DNA from: Flavonifractor sp. An82
GTDB lineage: Bacteria > Bacillota > Clostridia > Oscillospirales > Oscillospiraceae
NCBI RefSeq assembly: GCF_002159265.1
Contig: NZ_NFHG01000004.1
Span: 124,001-188,000 of the forward strand
Reading direction: 5' to 3'
DNA length: 64,000 nucleotides
Part shown: piece by piece, positions 23,338-31,551 of the stretch
How positions within the stretch are numbered: the first letter of the stretch is position 1
Layout: each line of letters starts with the position of its first letter
The notes under the pieces: model-generated
The model's input: the letters and a program-made list of their open reading frames with translations, nothing else
Databases searched by the model: none
Told to the model about the DNA's origin: nothing
Translations under genes and position numbers: made by a program

Positions 23338-25254
23338 ATGGAAAACATCTGGGCCTTTCTGGAGCAGACTCTGGCCGCGTCGTTGACGGCGGCGGTGCTG
23401 CTCATTGCCAAGCGGCTCTTTCTGGATAAATTGTCTCCCCGGTGGCAGTACGGGGTGTGGGCCATTCTGGCCCTGCGCATTCTGCTGCCCGCCGGGCTAT
23501 TGGGCCGGGCGCTCATCCCCGGCCTGGATGTTGCGCTGGAAGCGGCCAAGACCGGGGCAGAGAGTTCTCTTTCCTCCGTCCTCACCGACCCCTATGGTCT
23601 GACGGAGGTCCTTGCGCCCATTCCTCTGGTACGTATGGTACGGCCGGTCAGCGTCACCGACTGGCTTTTCTGCCTCTACATTGCCGGAGTGGCGGTGTGT
23701 CTGCTGTGGTTTTTCCTGTCCTACCTGATGCTGCGGCGGCAGGTGGCCCGGGGCAGGACTCCGGACCGGGAGGTGCTGGAGCGGCTGGAAGAGGTGGCCG
23801 GTCAGTACGATTTGAAGCTCCCCCGCCGGGTAGTGGTGCTGCCCGGGGTGGAGAGTGCCTTTGTATGCGGCCCCTTCTCCCCGGTTCTGGTGCTGCCCCA
23901 GCGGGCGGTGGATGACAAGGTGCTTCTCCACGAGCTGCTCCACCTGAAATATGGGGACCTGTGGGCCGGGGTGGGCATGTGCCTGCTGCGGTGCCTCCAC
24001 TGGTGCAATCCCCTGCTGTGGTACTGCTGGAACCAGGCCCAGAATGACAGCGAAGCCCTGTGCGACCAGCGGGTGCTGGAGCGGTTGGAGGGGGAGGAGC
24101 GGCGAGCGTACGGCGTGATCCTCCTGTCTATGGCGGATGATCGGTATGCCCGCGCCCCGGGTACCACCTCCATGGCCAATGGCGGGCGCAACATCAAGCG
24201 CCGCATCAGGGCCATTGCCCGGTTCAAGCGCTATCCCCAGGGGGTGGCCCTGGGCTCCTGGTGCGTGGCGGCGGTGCTGGCGGCGGCCTGCCTGGTGGGG
24301 ACCAGCGGGGCGGCGGAGCTGCCAGAGCAATGGGCTGCCGATTCCATGTCCCTGGCCAGGGCCAGGATGAACCGGGCCACCACGGTGGCCGGGGCCCTGG
24401 ACACCTACGCCAAGGCTGTGATGGAGGACAGCCCTATTTATATGATGATGGCCGCTCCGGCGTCGGAGCAGGGAAAGCTGCTCCGGGCCGCCCGGGAGCG
24501 GGACGGACTGGAGGGAACCTACCCTCTGGAACCCCTGGGCATCGAGAAAGATGAGGGTGTGCAGGCGGAGTGGGTGGTCTACAATCTGCTGGAGGGGGCG
24601 GATGGGAACTACACCGGACTGCTGGTGCTGGACGCCTACACCACCTGGTTTGCCCACTCCTATGAGGAACTCCAGTCGGTGGCGGTATCCCAGCCGGTGC
24701 GCATTGTGCGGGAAGGTGACTTCTGGGCGGTGGAGCCGCTGGAGGATTGGACGGCGGTGGATCCGGAGTGCACCTTGGTGGGACGCCCCAATACCGTCCT
24801 GCCCGCCCTGACCTATACGGCTCAGGTGGAGGATATCTGGGTGGAGCTTTCCTATCAGTTCCTGCTGAGCGTGGACAACCGAGCGCAGGTGGATGATACC
24901 AGCTTCTTCGGTGAATATAGCGCCTACCGGTTGGATACTGTGCCCAGGCCCGCTGCCCTGTTTACGAATTACTACCGCTCTGCCGGCGGACGGGCCTGGG
25001 AGGGGGAGGAGGAGATCTCCCTCAATGCCTGGTATGCGCCCTTGACCAAGGAAGAAGCGAAGGCAGGAACCCTTCCGGATGAGTTTGGCCACAGCTCCAT
25101 CCGCACGCCGGCGGAGTATGGACGTTCGGGTGGAGGAGTGGGCGACGCCAGCGGCAGCGACTGGCAGCAGGCTCCCACTGCCCTGGCGGTAAAGCTGGAA
25201 TACAAAGGTCAGGAGTACACCTGTATTGCCTGGCCGAAGGAGGTAGCCCCATGA
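23338..25254 (+). CDS. BlaR1-like membrane metalloprotease sensor (M56 family)
   Basis: 638 aa. N-terminal transmembrane helices surround a cytosolic M56 zinc-protease domain with HELLH at residues 198-202 and the downstream NDSEALCDQRV glutamate motif. A further helix lies near 305-325 (VALGSWCVAAVLAAACLVG). The extracellular C-terminal half of about 310 residues does not look like the penicillin-binding sensor domain of true BlaR1, so the ligand is probably not a beta-lactam. It is co-transcribed with the repressor upstream and overlaps the membrane protein gene downstream. Confidence 0.87.
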   Translation: MENIWAFLEQTLAASLTAAVLLIAKRLFLDKLSPRWQYGVWAILALRILLPAGLLGRALIPGLDVALEAAKTGAESSLSSVLTDPYGLTEVLAPIPLVRMVRPVSVTDWLFCLYIAGVAVCLLWFFLSYLMLRRQVARGRTPDREVLERLEEVAGQYDLKLPRRVVVLPGVESAFVCGPFSPVLVLPQRAVDDKVLLHELLHLKYGDLWAGVGMCLLRCLHWCNPLLWYCWNQAQNDSEALCDQRVLERLEGEERRAYGVILLSMADDRYARAPGTTSMANGGRNIKRRIRAIARFKRYPQGVALGSWCVAAVLAAACLVGTSGAAELPEQWAADSMSLARARMNRATTVAGALDTYAKAVMEDSPIYMMMAAPASEQGKLLRAARERDGLEGTYPLEPLGIEKDEGVQAEWVVYNLLEGADGNYTGLLVLDAYTTWFAHSYEELQSVAVSQPVRIVREGDFWAVEPLEDWTAVDPECTLVGRPNTVLPALTYTAQVEDIWVELSYQFLLSVDNRAQVDDTSFFGEYSAYRLDTVPRPAALFTNYYRSAGGRAWEGEEEISLNAWYAPLTKEEAKAGTLPDEFGHSSIRTPAEYGRSGGGVGDASGSDWQQAPTALAVKLEYKGQEYTCIAWPKEVAP

Positions 25255-25808
25255 CAGACACGCAACAGCTCCGCTCCGCCCTGACCAAAATCATCTGGGG
25301 CTATGTGTTTCTCTACCTGGACATCAACCTGGGTGTGAATGGGCATAGTTTGAATGTGCTGCCCAACTGGGTCAGCTTTCTGCTCTTTTTCTCCGCCATC
25401 GGACTGCTGGAAAAAGAGGTGCGGGACCTGCCCCTGCTGAAGCCCTTCTGCGTCCTGCTGGGGATCGCGGAGGGCGTGAACTGGCTGGGAGTGCTGCTGA
25501 CAGGGGAGACAGTGCTTTACCGGTTTTACCTGGTATACGCGCTGGTCATCTGCATTTCCATCTACTTCAACTTCCAGATGCTCACCGATGTGGCCGCTCT
25601 GGTGGAGGTCCGGAACATCTATGCAGGGGCGCTGCGGGCAGTCCGCAACGGGGACGCGGTCCTGCGGGCCCTCTGGATGCTGCCTCTGCCCTGGCAGGAG
25701 TGGGAGGTCCTGTCTATTCTGCTGGCGCTGGCCAATATCGTGATGTGCCTGTGCATGGTGGGCCTGCTCATTCGGGCCCGAAACATGTGCTGTAAAGGGA
25801 CGGCCTGA
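25251..25808 (+). CDS. Four-helix membrane protein of unknown function
   Basis: 185 aa with about four transmembrane segments (near residues 15-35, 40-58, 68-85, 92-118) and a fifth near 155-177. The ATG overlaps the stop of the BlaR1-like sensor (ATGA), so it is the third gene of the blaI-blaR1-like operon and probably belongs to the response or sensing. I do not recognise a family. Confidence 0.75.
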   Translation: MTDTQQLRSALTKIIWGYVFLYLDINLGVNGHSLNVLPNWVSFLLFFSAIGLLEKEVRDLPLLKPFCVLLGIAEGVNWLGVLLTGETVLYRFYLVYALVICISIYFNFQMLTDVAALVEVRNIYAGALRAVRNGDAVLRALWMLPLPWQEWEVLSILLALANIVMCLCMVGLLIRARNMCCKGTA

Positions 25809-25828
25809 TTTCAGGCCGTCCCTTTTTG
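25795..25828 (+). terminator. Terminator of the first blaI-blaR1 operon
   Basis: AAAGGGACGGCCTGA / TCAGGCCGTCCCTTT hairpin ending in a T run. The stop codon of the preceding gene lies inside the stem. Confidence 0.92.
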
Positions 25829-25842
25829 TAACCAAATCGTCA

Positions 25843-25875
25843 TTGACAAAGAGGTCTATAAGCTGTAGACTACAG
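25843..25875 (+). promoter_or_regulatory. Promoter with inverted-repeat operator of the second BlaI system
   Basis: TTGACA (25843-25848), then TAGACT at 17 bp. The dyad CTGTAG-A-CTACAG at 25863-25875 covers the -10 region, and GTCTA/TAGAC (25854-25870) overlaps it. The half-sites are the same as in the first system (CTACAG, CTGTAG) but are placed in the opposite order. Confidence 0.75.
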
Positions 25876-25913
25876 ATGAGGACGACAAGCAGTAGACCAA
25901 AGGAGGCGATCCT

Positions 25914-26273
25914 ATGAGCGACTGGAAGCTGGGGGCGGTGGAGTCCCGCTTTGCCGATCTCATCTGGCAGGGGGAGCCCATGAGCTCCACCCAGCTGGTG
26001 CGCCGTGCGGAGGAGGTGCTGGGCTGGAAGAAGTCCACCACCTACACGGTGCTCAAGCGGCTGTGTCAGCGGGGAATTTTTCAGAATCAGGACGGGGTGG
26101 TGACCTCCCTGGTGTCCAGGGAGGAGCTTTACGCCCGGCAGAGCGAGGAATTTGTGGAGGAGACCTTCTCCGGGTCCCTGCCCGCCTTCCTGACCGCCTT
26201 TACCCGGCGGAAAAAGCTGTCCCAGGAGGAAATTGAACAGTTACAGCAGCTGATCGAAGAGAATCGGGGGTGA
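25914..26273 (+). CDS. BlaI/MecI family repressor (second system)
   Basis: 119 aa winged-helix repressor (WKLGAVESRFADLIWQGEPMSSTQLVRRAEEVLGWKKSTTYTVLKRL) ending in a dimerisation helix (KKLSQEEIEQLQQLI). AAAGGAGG precedes the ATG. It is clearly related to but distinct from the repressor at 22969-23334. The promoter upstream carries a dyad of the same half-sites in reversed order. It is followed within 6 bp by its M56 sensor gene. Confidence 0.92.
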   Translation: MSDWKLGAVESRFADLIWQGEPMSSTQLVRRAEEVLGWKKSTTYTVLKRLCQRGIFQNQDGVVTSLVSREELYARQSEEFVEETFSGSLPAFLTAFTRRKKLSQEEIEQLQQLIEENRG

Positions 26274-26279
26274 GCTGAC

Positions 26280-28907
26280 ATGACGGCCTTCTTGTCCCAG
26301 ACCTTCCTGCCCGCCCTGCTCAATATGAGCCTCACCGCGGGCATTGTGATCCTGTGCGTGATCGCAGCACGTTTGTTTCTGAAGCGGGCCCAGAAAATCT
26401 TTTCCTATGCCCTGTGGGCAGTGGTGCTCTTCCGGCTGCTGTGCCCGGTGTCCCTGCCCTCCCCATTCTCCCTGCTGGGGGCCCTGGATGCCCCCGCCCG
26501 GCAGGCCAGCCCGGTGGTAAGCACCGTCACCTATGTGCAGCCCCAACGGCAGACAGAGGACATCCAGCCCCAGGTGGCGAAGCCCGAAGCGCCTGTTTCT
26601 GACCCCGTGACACCTGTGGCCCCGGCAGAGCCGAAGGTCCCCACCGTGGACTGGACCGCCGTGGCCGCCTGGGTGTGGCTGGCGGGGGCGGCAGGCATGG
26701 CGGGGTACAGCGTCTTCACCCTGCTCCGCCTGCGCCGCAGACTGGTGGGCAGCCTCCATTTGAGAGACAACCTCTATCTGGCCGACCACATCTCCACCCC
26801 CTTTGTGCTGGGACTGGTGCGGCCCCGGATCTATCTGCCCTCCACCCTGACCGAGGGGGAAATGGGCTACATCATCCGCCATGAGCAGTACCACATCCGC
26901 CACGGGGACCATGTGGTGAAGGTGCTGGCCTTCGCCGCCCTGTGCCTCCACTGGTTCAACCCCCTGGTGTGGGTGGCCTTTGTGCTGGCGGGCAAGGACA
27001 TGGAGATGCGGTGCGACGAGGCGGTGGTGAAAGAGCTGGGGGAGAATGTGAAGGCGGACTACTCCGCCTCCCTGCTCACCCTGGCCACCGGCCGACTCAC
27101 CATCGCGGGCACCCCTCTGGCCTTTGGAGAGGGGGACCCCAAGGGGCGTATCCGCAACCTGCTGGGGTGGAAGCGGCCCCGGGTGTGGCTGTCCGCTGTG
27201 GCCTGCATCGCCTGCGTGGCAGTCATTGCCGCCTGCGCCGCCAACCCCGCCGGACAGAGCAGCCAGACCCCCACTGGCAGCAGCGGACAGTATGAGAGCA
27301 TGGAGGACTTTGCCCAGCAGACCATGGAGGGTACAAAAGAGGTGACCTACTACAAATTCTCCAGTGAGACGGTCGCTGACGAGGAGGCCACCGCCCAGGT
27401 CACCGGCACCAAGCTGGCCTGGCTGGACAAGATGGGCGAGCTGGAAGGGCTGGCCCCCGAGGGTACCCTGGAGGCCTGGACCTTCAATTACCTGGTGCAG
27501 CTGGATGTTCCCACCGAAGAGGTGGCCCTGGTGGGCGGCATGTCCGAGGAGGACGGCTGGTTCGACATGGAAGGCCAGGGGGGCCACAACATCGTCGCCC
27601 TGCGCTACCCCGACGGGAGCTATGACATCCTCTATGACCAGCCGGTCAACGACAACCTGGACTTCTACGGCTACCATCACAGCTATCAGGAGGCCATCTA
27701 TGACTGGTATGTGACCGAATATGATCTGGACCTGCCCCTCTATGTGGAGGACTGGAGCGATCAGGTCACTTATCCCGGCACGTACCGGGGCAACCTGCCG
27801 GTCCACCGCTACGACGGGGACGGCTGGTATATTTATGTTCCGGTGTCAGCCTGGAAGCAGTACAAAGGAGACGGGAACAACTGGGAGTGGCGGTCGGAGT
27901 ACCGCACCTCCTCCACCATACTGAAAGTCAACCGGATCACCAGCGATACCATGGAAAGACTCCCGGCTCTCTACCGGCAGGCGGGCTATGAGCCTGTGGA
28001 TGAGACCCAGCGGGTGTGGAAGCAGGAAAGCGGCTTTATCATGTACCGCTATCTGGTGGATGGGGCAAACGGACAGATCTGGGAGATCGACACCTGCTGC
28101 CCGGTGAGCAAGCCGGACGACTACCCCTACATCGCCATCGAGCCCCAGGTGCTCCGGCTCATGGCCGAGAGTTTCCGTGCCTATGACTTTGTGTGGACGG
28201 CGGAACTTGTGGAGCCGGAGAGCGTGACCCAGGCCAAGGAAGACCTGAAGCAGGCGGCGGAGGGAGAGGTGGAGCTGATCCACAAGACCGGCAGCAGCGT
28301 GCAGGGTCTGACGATCAATCCTGAGACCTGTTCTATGCTGTCCGGTCTGACGGATCTGACCTGGGAAGTGGTGTCGCCTGAGTGGTACATCAGGGTGGAG
28401 GACGACTGGCCCCAGTCCCTCTTTACCCGGCCCGATACGGTCAGCGTGATCCTGGATCAGGAGCAGGGCTGGGGCTTCTGCTTCTGGCCCATGACCGACT
28501 CGGGCACCAACCAAGTACGGGTGGACTATGGAGTGGACGGAAAGGCCACCACCTTCTATCTGGAGAGCGGTCAGCTCTATCTCTACCTGATGGCGGTGCA
28601 GGAGAATCCCACTGTGGAGCTCCACGACCTGGATGAGGACGGGATCTGCGAGGCGGTGGCCTGGCCTACCGGTGAGAACCAGAATCTGATTGTCTACGAC
28701 TTCTATGACAATGAGATCCGCAAGCTGGATGTGACCCAGGAACTGGGGGCGGAATATGCCGTCTACACCGGCCTGATGGGCAATATCCAAGGGGAATACG
28801 ACAACATGATCAATGCCGGTATCGGCGGCGAACGGAATGTCTACCAGTATGGGGATGGGACACTGACCTATGTCTGTACCCTGGAGGAGGCGCTGCTGAA
28901 AACATGA
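26280..28907 (+). CDS. BlaR1-like M56 metalloprotease with very large extracellular region
   Basis: 875 aa, longer than usual for BlaR1 (about 600). It has N-terminal transmembrane helices and a Pro-rich cytosolic linker. The M56 zinc site is HEQYH at residues 201-205, with the later DMEMRCDEAVV motif. A transmembrane helix follows near 305-320 (VWLSAVACIACVAVIAACAA), then about 550 extracellular residues, rich in Trp, Tyr and acidic residues. I see no transpeptidase SxxK module there, so the signal is not obviously a beta-lactam. It is the sensor for the upstream repressor. Confidence 0.85.
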   Translation: MTAFLSQTFLPALLNMSLTAGIVILCVIAARLFLKRAQKIFSYALWAVVLFRLLCPVSLPSPFSLLGALDAPARQASPVVSTVTYVQPQRQTEDIQPQVAKPEAPVSDPVTPVAPAEPKVPTVDWTAVAAWVWLAGAAGMAGYSVFTLLRLRRRLVGSLHLRDNLYLADHISTPFVLGLVRPRIYLPSTLTEGEMGYIIRHEQYHIRHGDHVVKVLAFAALCLHWFNPLVWVAFVLAGKDMEMRCDEAVVKELGENVKADYSASLLTLATGRLTIAGTPLAFGEGDPKGRIRNLLGWKRPRVWLSAVACIACVAVIAACAANPAGQSSQTPTGSSGQYESMEDFAQQTMEGTKEVTYYKFSSETVADEEATAQVTGTKLAWLDKMGELEGLAPEGTLEAWTFNYLVQLDVPTEEVALVGGMSEEDGWFDMEGQGGHNIVALRYPDGSYDILYDQPVNDNLDFYGYHHSYQEAIYDWYVTEYDLDLPLYVEDWSDQVTYPGTYRGNLPVHRYDGDGWYIYVPVSAWKQYKGDGNNWEWRSEYRTSSTILKVNRITSDTMERLPALYRQAGYEPVDETQRVWKQESGFIMYRYLVDGANGQIWEIDTCCPVSKPDDYPYIAIEPQVLRLMAESFRAYDFVWTAELVEPESVTQAKEDLKQAAEGEVELIHKTGSSVQGLTINPETCSMLSGLTDLTWEVVSPEWYIRVEDDWPQSLFTRPDTVSVILDQEQGWGFCFWPMTDSGTNQVRVDYGVDGKATTFYLESGQLYLYLMAVQENPTVELHDLDEDGICEAVAWPTGENQNLIVYDFYDNEIRKLDVTQELGAEYAVYTGLMGNIQGEYDNMINAGIGGERNVYQYGDGTLTYVCTLEEALLKT

Positions 28908-29065
28908 CAGGAACAGAAACGGTCCATCAGCTGTGGCTGGATGACGGGGGCCGCGTCGTCTCCTTCCACCCCATGGATGGCTGGCGGCTGCTGGCCTTCC
29001 GGGACCACGGGCATTTTATAGGATTTCTCCAGGACTTGCAGCAAAAGGGCTATCGCTTTCAATGA
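28904..29065 (+). CDS. Small protein, 53 aa, unknown
   Basis: A short open frame whose ATG overlaps the stop of the large M56 sensor (ATGA), ending just before a strong terminator. The product is Trp/Phe/His-rich and mostly polar, with no transmembrane helix. Coupled translation and position as the last gene in the operon argue for a real protein. I recognise no family. Confidence 0.55.
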   Translation: MTGTETVHQLWLDDGGRVVSFHPMDGWRLLAFRDHGHFIGFLQDLQQKGYRFQ

Positions 29066-29103
29066 GAAACGGGGACCTGCCGGCCGGCAGGTCCCCGTTT
29101 CTC
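29065..29103. terminator. Bidirectional terminator between the BlaR1 operon and udk
   Basis: Near-perfect palindrome GAAACGGGGACCTGCCGG / CCGGCAGGTCCCCGTTTC between convergent genes. Confidence 0.88.
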
Positions 29104-29113
29104 ACAAAATAAG

Positions 29114-29731
29114 TTACTCCAGTGCGATGTGGCTGCGGATACGCTGAATGATCATGTCCATGGCTACCTGGTTGCGGCCCCCCTCGGGCACGATGAGGTC
29201 GGCATACCGCTTGGAGGGCTCCACGAACTGCTCGTGCATAGGCTTGACCGTGGTGAGATACTGCTGCACCACCGAGTCCAGGGAGCGGCCCCGCTTCTTC
29301 ACATCCCGGAGAATGCGGCGGAGAATACGCACGTCGGCGTCGGTGTCCACAAAGAGCTTGATGTCCATCCGCTCCCGCAGGGCGGGCTCCACAAAGATGA
29401 GAATGCCCTCCACCAGAATGACTTTTGCGGGGCGGACCTCCACCGTCTCGGCGGCCCGGTTGTGCATAGTGTAGTCATAGGTGGGGCTGTACACCGTCTC
29501 CCCCCGGCGCAGGGCGTCCAGATCGTCCACCAGACGCTGGGTGTCAAAGGCGTCCGGGTGGTCGTAGTTGAGCTTGCACCGCTCCTCATAGGGCATGTCG
29601 TCGTGCTGCTTATAGTAGTTGTCGTGGTACAGGATGGAGACCGCATCCCCAAAGCGCTCCTTCAGCCCCAGAGTCAGGGTGGTCTTGCCCGAGCCGGTGC
29701 CTCCGGCAATGCCGATGATCATGGTATCCAT
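29114..29731 (-). CDS. udk: Uridine kinase
   Basis: 205-aa uridine/cytidine kinase of the pyrimidine salvage pathway (uridine + ATP or GTP to UMP). The P-loop GGTGSGKTT is at residues 10-18. The DNYYK and DHPDAFDT motifs for nucleoside binding and the RRILRD lid arginines are present. Length is standard for bacterial Udk. It stands downstream of the selenium gene block but is separated from it by a terminator. Confidence 0.95.
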   Translation of the reverse strand: MDTMIIGIAGGTGSGKTTLTLGLKERFGDAVSILYHDNYYKQHDDMPYEERCKLNYDHPDAFDTQRLVDDLDALRRGETVYSPTYDYTMHNRAAETVEVRPAKVILVEGILIFVEPALRERMDIKLFVDTDADVRILRRILRDVKKRGRSLDSVVQQYLTTVKPMHEQFVEPSKRYADLIVPEGGRNQVAMDMIIQRIRSHIALE

Positions 29732-29776
29732 TGCGTCCGCTCCCCCGTTTTTTCTTCTTTTTCTTCAGTATAGCAT

Positions 29777-29813
29777 AAACTGCCCGGATGGTACAGGCCA
29801 TCCGGGCAGTTTG
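29777..29813. terminator. Terminator between DUF3343 gene and udk
   Basis: AAACTGCCCGGATGG / CCATCCGGGCAGTTT palindrome with a TACAGG loop, directly after the DUF3343 stop. Confidence 0.85.
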
Positions 29814-30074
29814 TTATTCTTCTTCGTTCTCGAAGAGCAGCCGGTAGTCCCCCTCCTCATGGAGGTAGATGGCCTCCAGATCCTCGTCGGCCCAGGCCGG
29901 GTCAAAGGGGAGAAAGAATTTTACGCAGGTGCCGCAGGAGGCGGACAGCTTGCGGGGCACCGGCATCATCACCGCCCCGTCCCCCAGAGCTTTCAGCTTC
30001 TTGTGGAAGCTGAGGGCCCCGAAGTGGGTGTGGAAGGTGGCAATCTGCTCCTTACTTGGTGATGGTGAGCTCAT
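29814..30074 (-). CDS. DUF3343 protein (selenium-associated, putative Se/S carrier-like)
   Basis: 86 aa from the ATG at 30074, which overlaps the end of the yedF-like gene. The start is uncertain; an ATT further in follows AAGGAG. The family member has the pattern ATFHTHFGALSFHKKL...SCGTCVKF, with Cys residues that could carry sulfur or selenium. DUF3343 genes repeatedly occur next to yedE, yedF and selD, as here. The actual chemistry is not established. Confidence 0.82.
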   Translation of the reverse strand: MSSPSPSKEQIATFHTHFGALSFHKKLKALGDGAVMMPVPRKLSASCGTCVKFFLPFDPAWADEDLEAIYLHEEGDYRLLFENEEE

Positions 30075-30255
30075 AGTCCTCACCCACCTCTTTCCAGGTC
30101 ACCTGGTAGCCGTTGTTGGCGGCAAACCGGCGCACATTCTGGAGGGGGGTCTCATTGTCTACCAGCACCACCAGGGGAGTGCCGTTTTTCAGGGCGTTCT
30201 TGGTCATGAGCACCGGCTCAGGACAGGAATAGCCTCTGGCGTCCACTTGATTCAT
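30052..30255 (-). CDS. yedF: TusA-like sulfurtransferase, YedF type (selenium metabolism)
   Basis: 67-aa SirA/TusA fold protein with the CPEPVLMTKNAL motif; the Cys of CPxP is the persulfide- or selenide-carrying residue. The start is the ATG at 30255 with GAGGTGAACGGT upstream. It lies 10 bp after yedE and overlaps the DUF3343 gene. The trio next to selD is the gene set linked to selenium use; many YedF proteins have a second C-terminal domain, which is absent here and may be replaced by the separate DUF3343 protein. Confidence 0.85.
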   Translation of the reverse strand: MNQVDARGYSCPEPVLMTKNALKNGTPLVVLVDNETPLQNVRRFAANNGYQVTWKEVGEDYELTITK

Positions 30256-30265
30256 ACCGTTCACC

Positions 30266-31339
30266 TCACGCTTTCTTGGTATTGCCCGCGCCGATGGCGC
30301 AGACCAGGACCAGACCGATGATGACAGCCACCTTACCGGCAAAGCTGGGGCCGTCGGTGGAGGAAGCCAGGCCGAAGTTATGGCAGAAGGCGGCGCCCAC
30401 CACCATGCCCAGCACGGCTACGGAGGAGTCGCTGTTGCCGCTGCCGGACAGGATGAGCTGGCGCAGGGGGCAGCCGCCCAGCAGCACGGAGCCCAGGCCC
30501 ACCAGCACCATGCCCAGCAGGTTCCACAGCCCGTCGGTGTGGGCCACGGCCTGACCGACAAAGCCGGGGTTGAAGCCGCCCTTGAAGCCCAGACCACCCG
30601 CGATCAGGTTGCCCACCAGCACGGCCACGAAGATGGCCACAAAGCCCATGAGCAGGTGGAAGTCCTTCAGCATCATGGCGTCACGGATGCCGCCGGCCAT
30701 GCACAGACGGCTGCGCTGGGCGATGGCGCCCACCACCAGACCGGCAATGAGTGCCACCGCGATGGGAGCCCGCATGGAGCCGGGACCCTCGGTGGAGAAG
30801 AAGATGAAGGCGGGAGCTGCGATCACCAGGATGAGCAGACCCACATTGACGGCGGGCATGAGCACGCCCTCCAGCATGGGCTGGGGCTGGGACTTCTTGA
30901 GGGAGAAGCCCTTCTTCAAAAACAGGGTGCCCACGAAAATGCCGATGATGAAGCCGATGAGGCCCAGAATGGCGTTCCCGTCACCGCCGCCCAGGCGGAT
31001 GACCATGCGCAGGGGGCAGCCCAGGAACATGAGGGCGCCCACCATAACGCAGAAGCCCAGCACGAACCGGGTCATGGGGGAGGAGCCGCCCCGCACCTTG
31101 AACTCCTTGCCCGCCAGAGCCATGATCATGGCGCCCAGCACCAGACCGATGATCTCAGGGCGGATGTACTGAACGATGGGGGCCCGGTGCAGCCCAACGC
31201 CGCCGGCGATATCACGCAGGAAGCAGGCGATACAGAAGCCCATGTTCACCGGGTTGCCCATGGCAACCAGCACCACCGAGGCGATGCCTACTACCAGACC
31301 GGCCAGAATGACCGGCAGGTGTCCTTTGAGTTTATTCAC
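30266..31339 (-). CDS. yedE: YedE family putative selenium transporter
   Basis: 357 aa from the GTG at 31339, chosen for its GAGAGG spacing. It is a polytopic membrane protein with about ten helices, built as two related halves. Each half holds the family Cys motif: GCPLRM in the first and GCPLRQ in the second, plus RSRLCMAGGIRD. It belongs to the YeeE/YedE (DUF395) transporters; the selenium assignment rests on the neighbouring yedF, DUF3343 and selD genes. A plausible promoter lies upstream at 31391-31419. Confidence 0.88.
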   Translation of the reverse strand: MNKLKGHLPVILAGLVVGIASVVLVAMGNPVNMGFCIACFLRDIAGGVGLHRAPIVQYIRPEIIGLVLGAMIMALAGKEFKVRGGSSPMTRFVLGFCVMVGALMFLGCPLRMVIRLGGGDGNAILGLIGFIIGIFVGTLFLKKGFSLKKSQPQPMLEGVLMPAVNVGLLILVIAAPAFIFFSTEGPGSMRAPIAVALIAGLVVGAIAQRSRLCMAGGIRDAMMLKDFHLLMGFVAIFVAVLVGNLIAGGLGFKGGFNPGFVGQAVAHTDGLWNLLGMVLVGLGSVLLGGCPLRQLILSGSGNSDSSVAVLGMVVGAAFCHNFGLASSTDGPSFAGKVAVIIGLVLVCAIGAGNTKKA

Positions 31340-31390
31340 ACACAACACCTCTCAAAAATTATTTGAGAGAAACCATCTCTCTCTGGCCTG

Positions 31391-31419
31391 ATTATAGCCC
31401 TGCGGTATCAAAATTTGAA
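31391..31419 (-). promoter_or_regulatory. Promoter of the yedE operon
   Basis: On the minus strand: TTCAAA (31414-31419), a 17-bp spacer and TATAAT (31391-31396). The -10 is perfect and the -35 weak. Confidence 0.6.
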
Positions 31420-31495
31420 ATACAGATTTTCCATAAAATAAATGAAGAATATAGAAAAATACTATAAAGTGAGATATACTGAGAGAGACAGCCGG

Positions 31496-31543
31496 GCAAA
31501 AAACAAAACGCAGGCGCGCCGCGGTCTGCGGCACGCCTGCGTT
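31496..31543 (-). terminator. selD terminator
   Basis: AACGCAGGCG-GCCGC / GCGGC-CGCCTGCGTT hairpin followed on the minus strand by TTGTTTTTT, directly after the selD stop. It separates selD from the yedE operon. Confidence 0.92.
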
Positions 31544-31551
31544 AAGATGGG

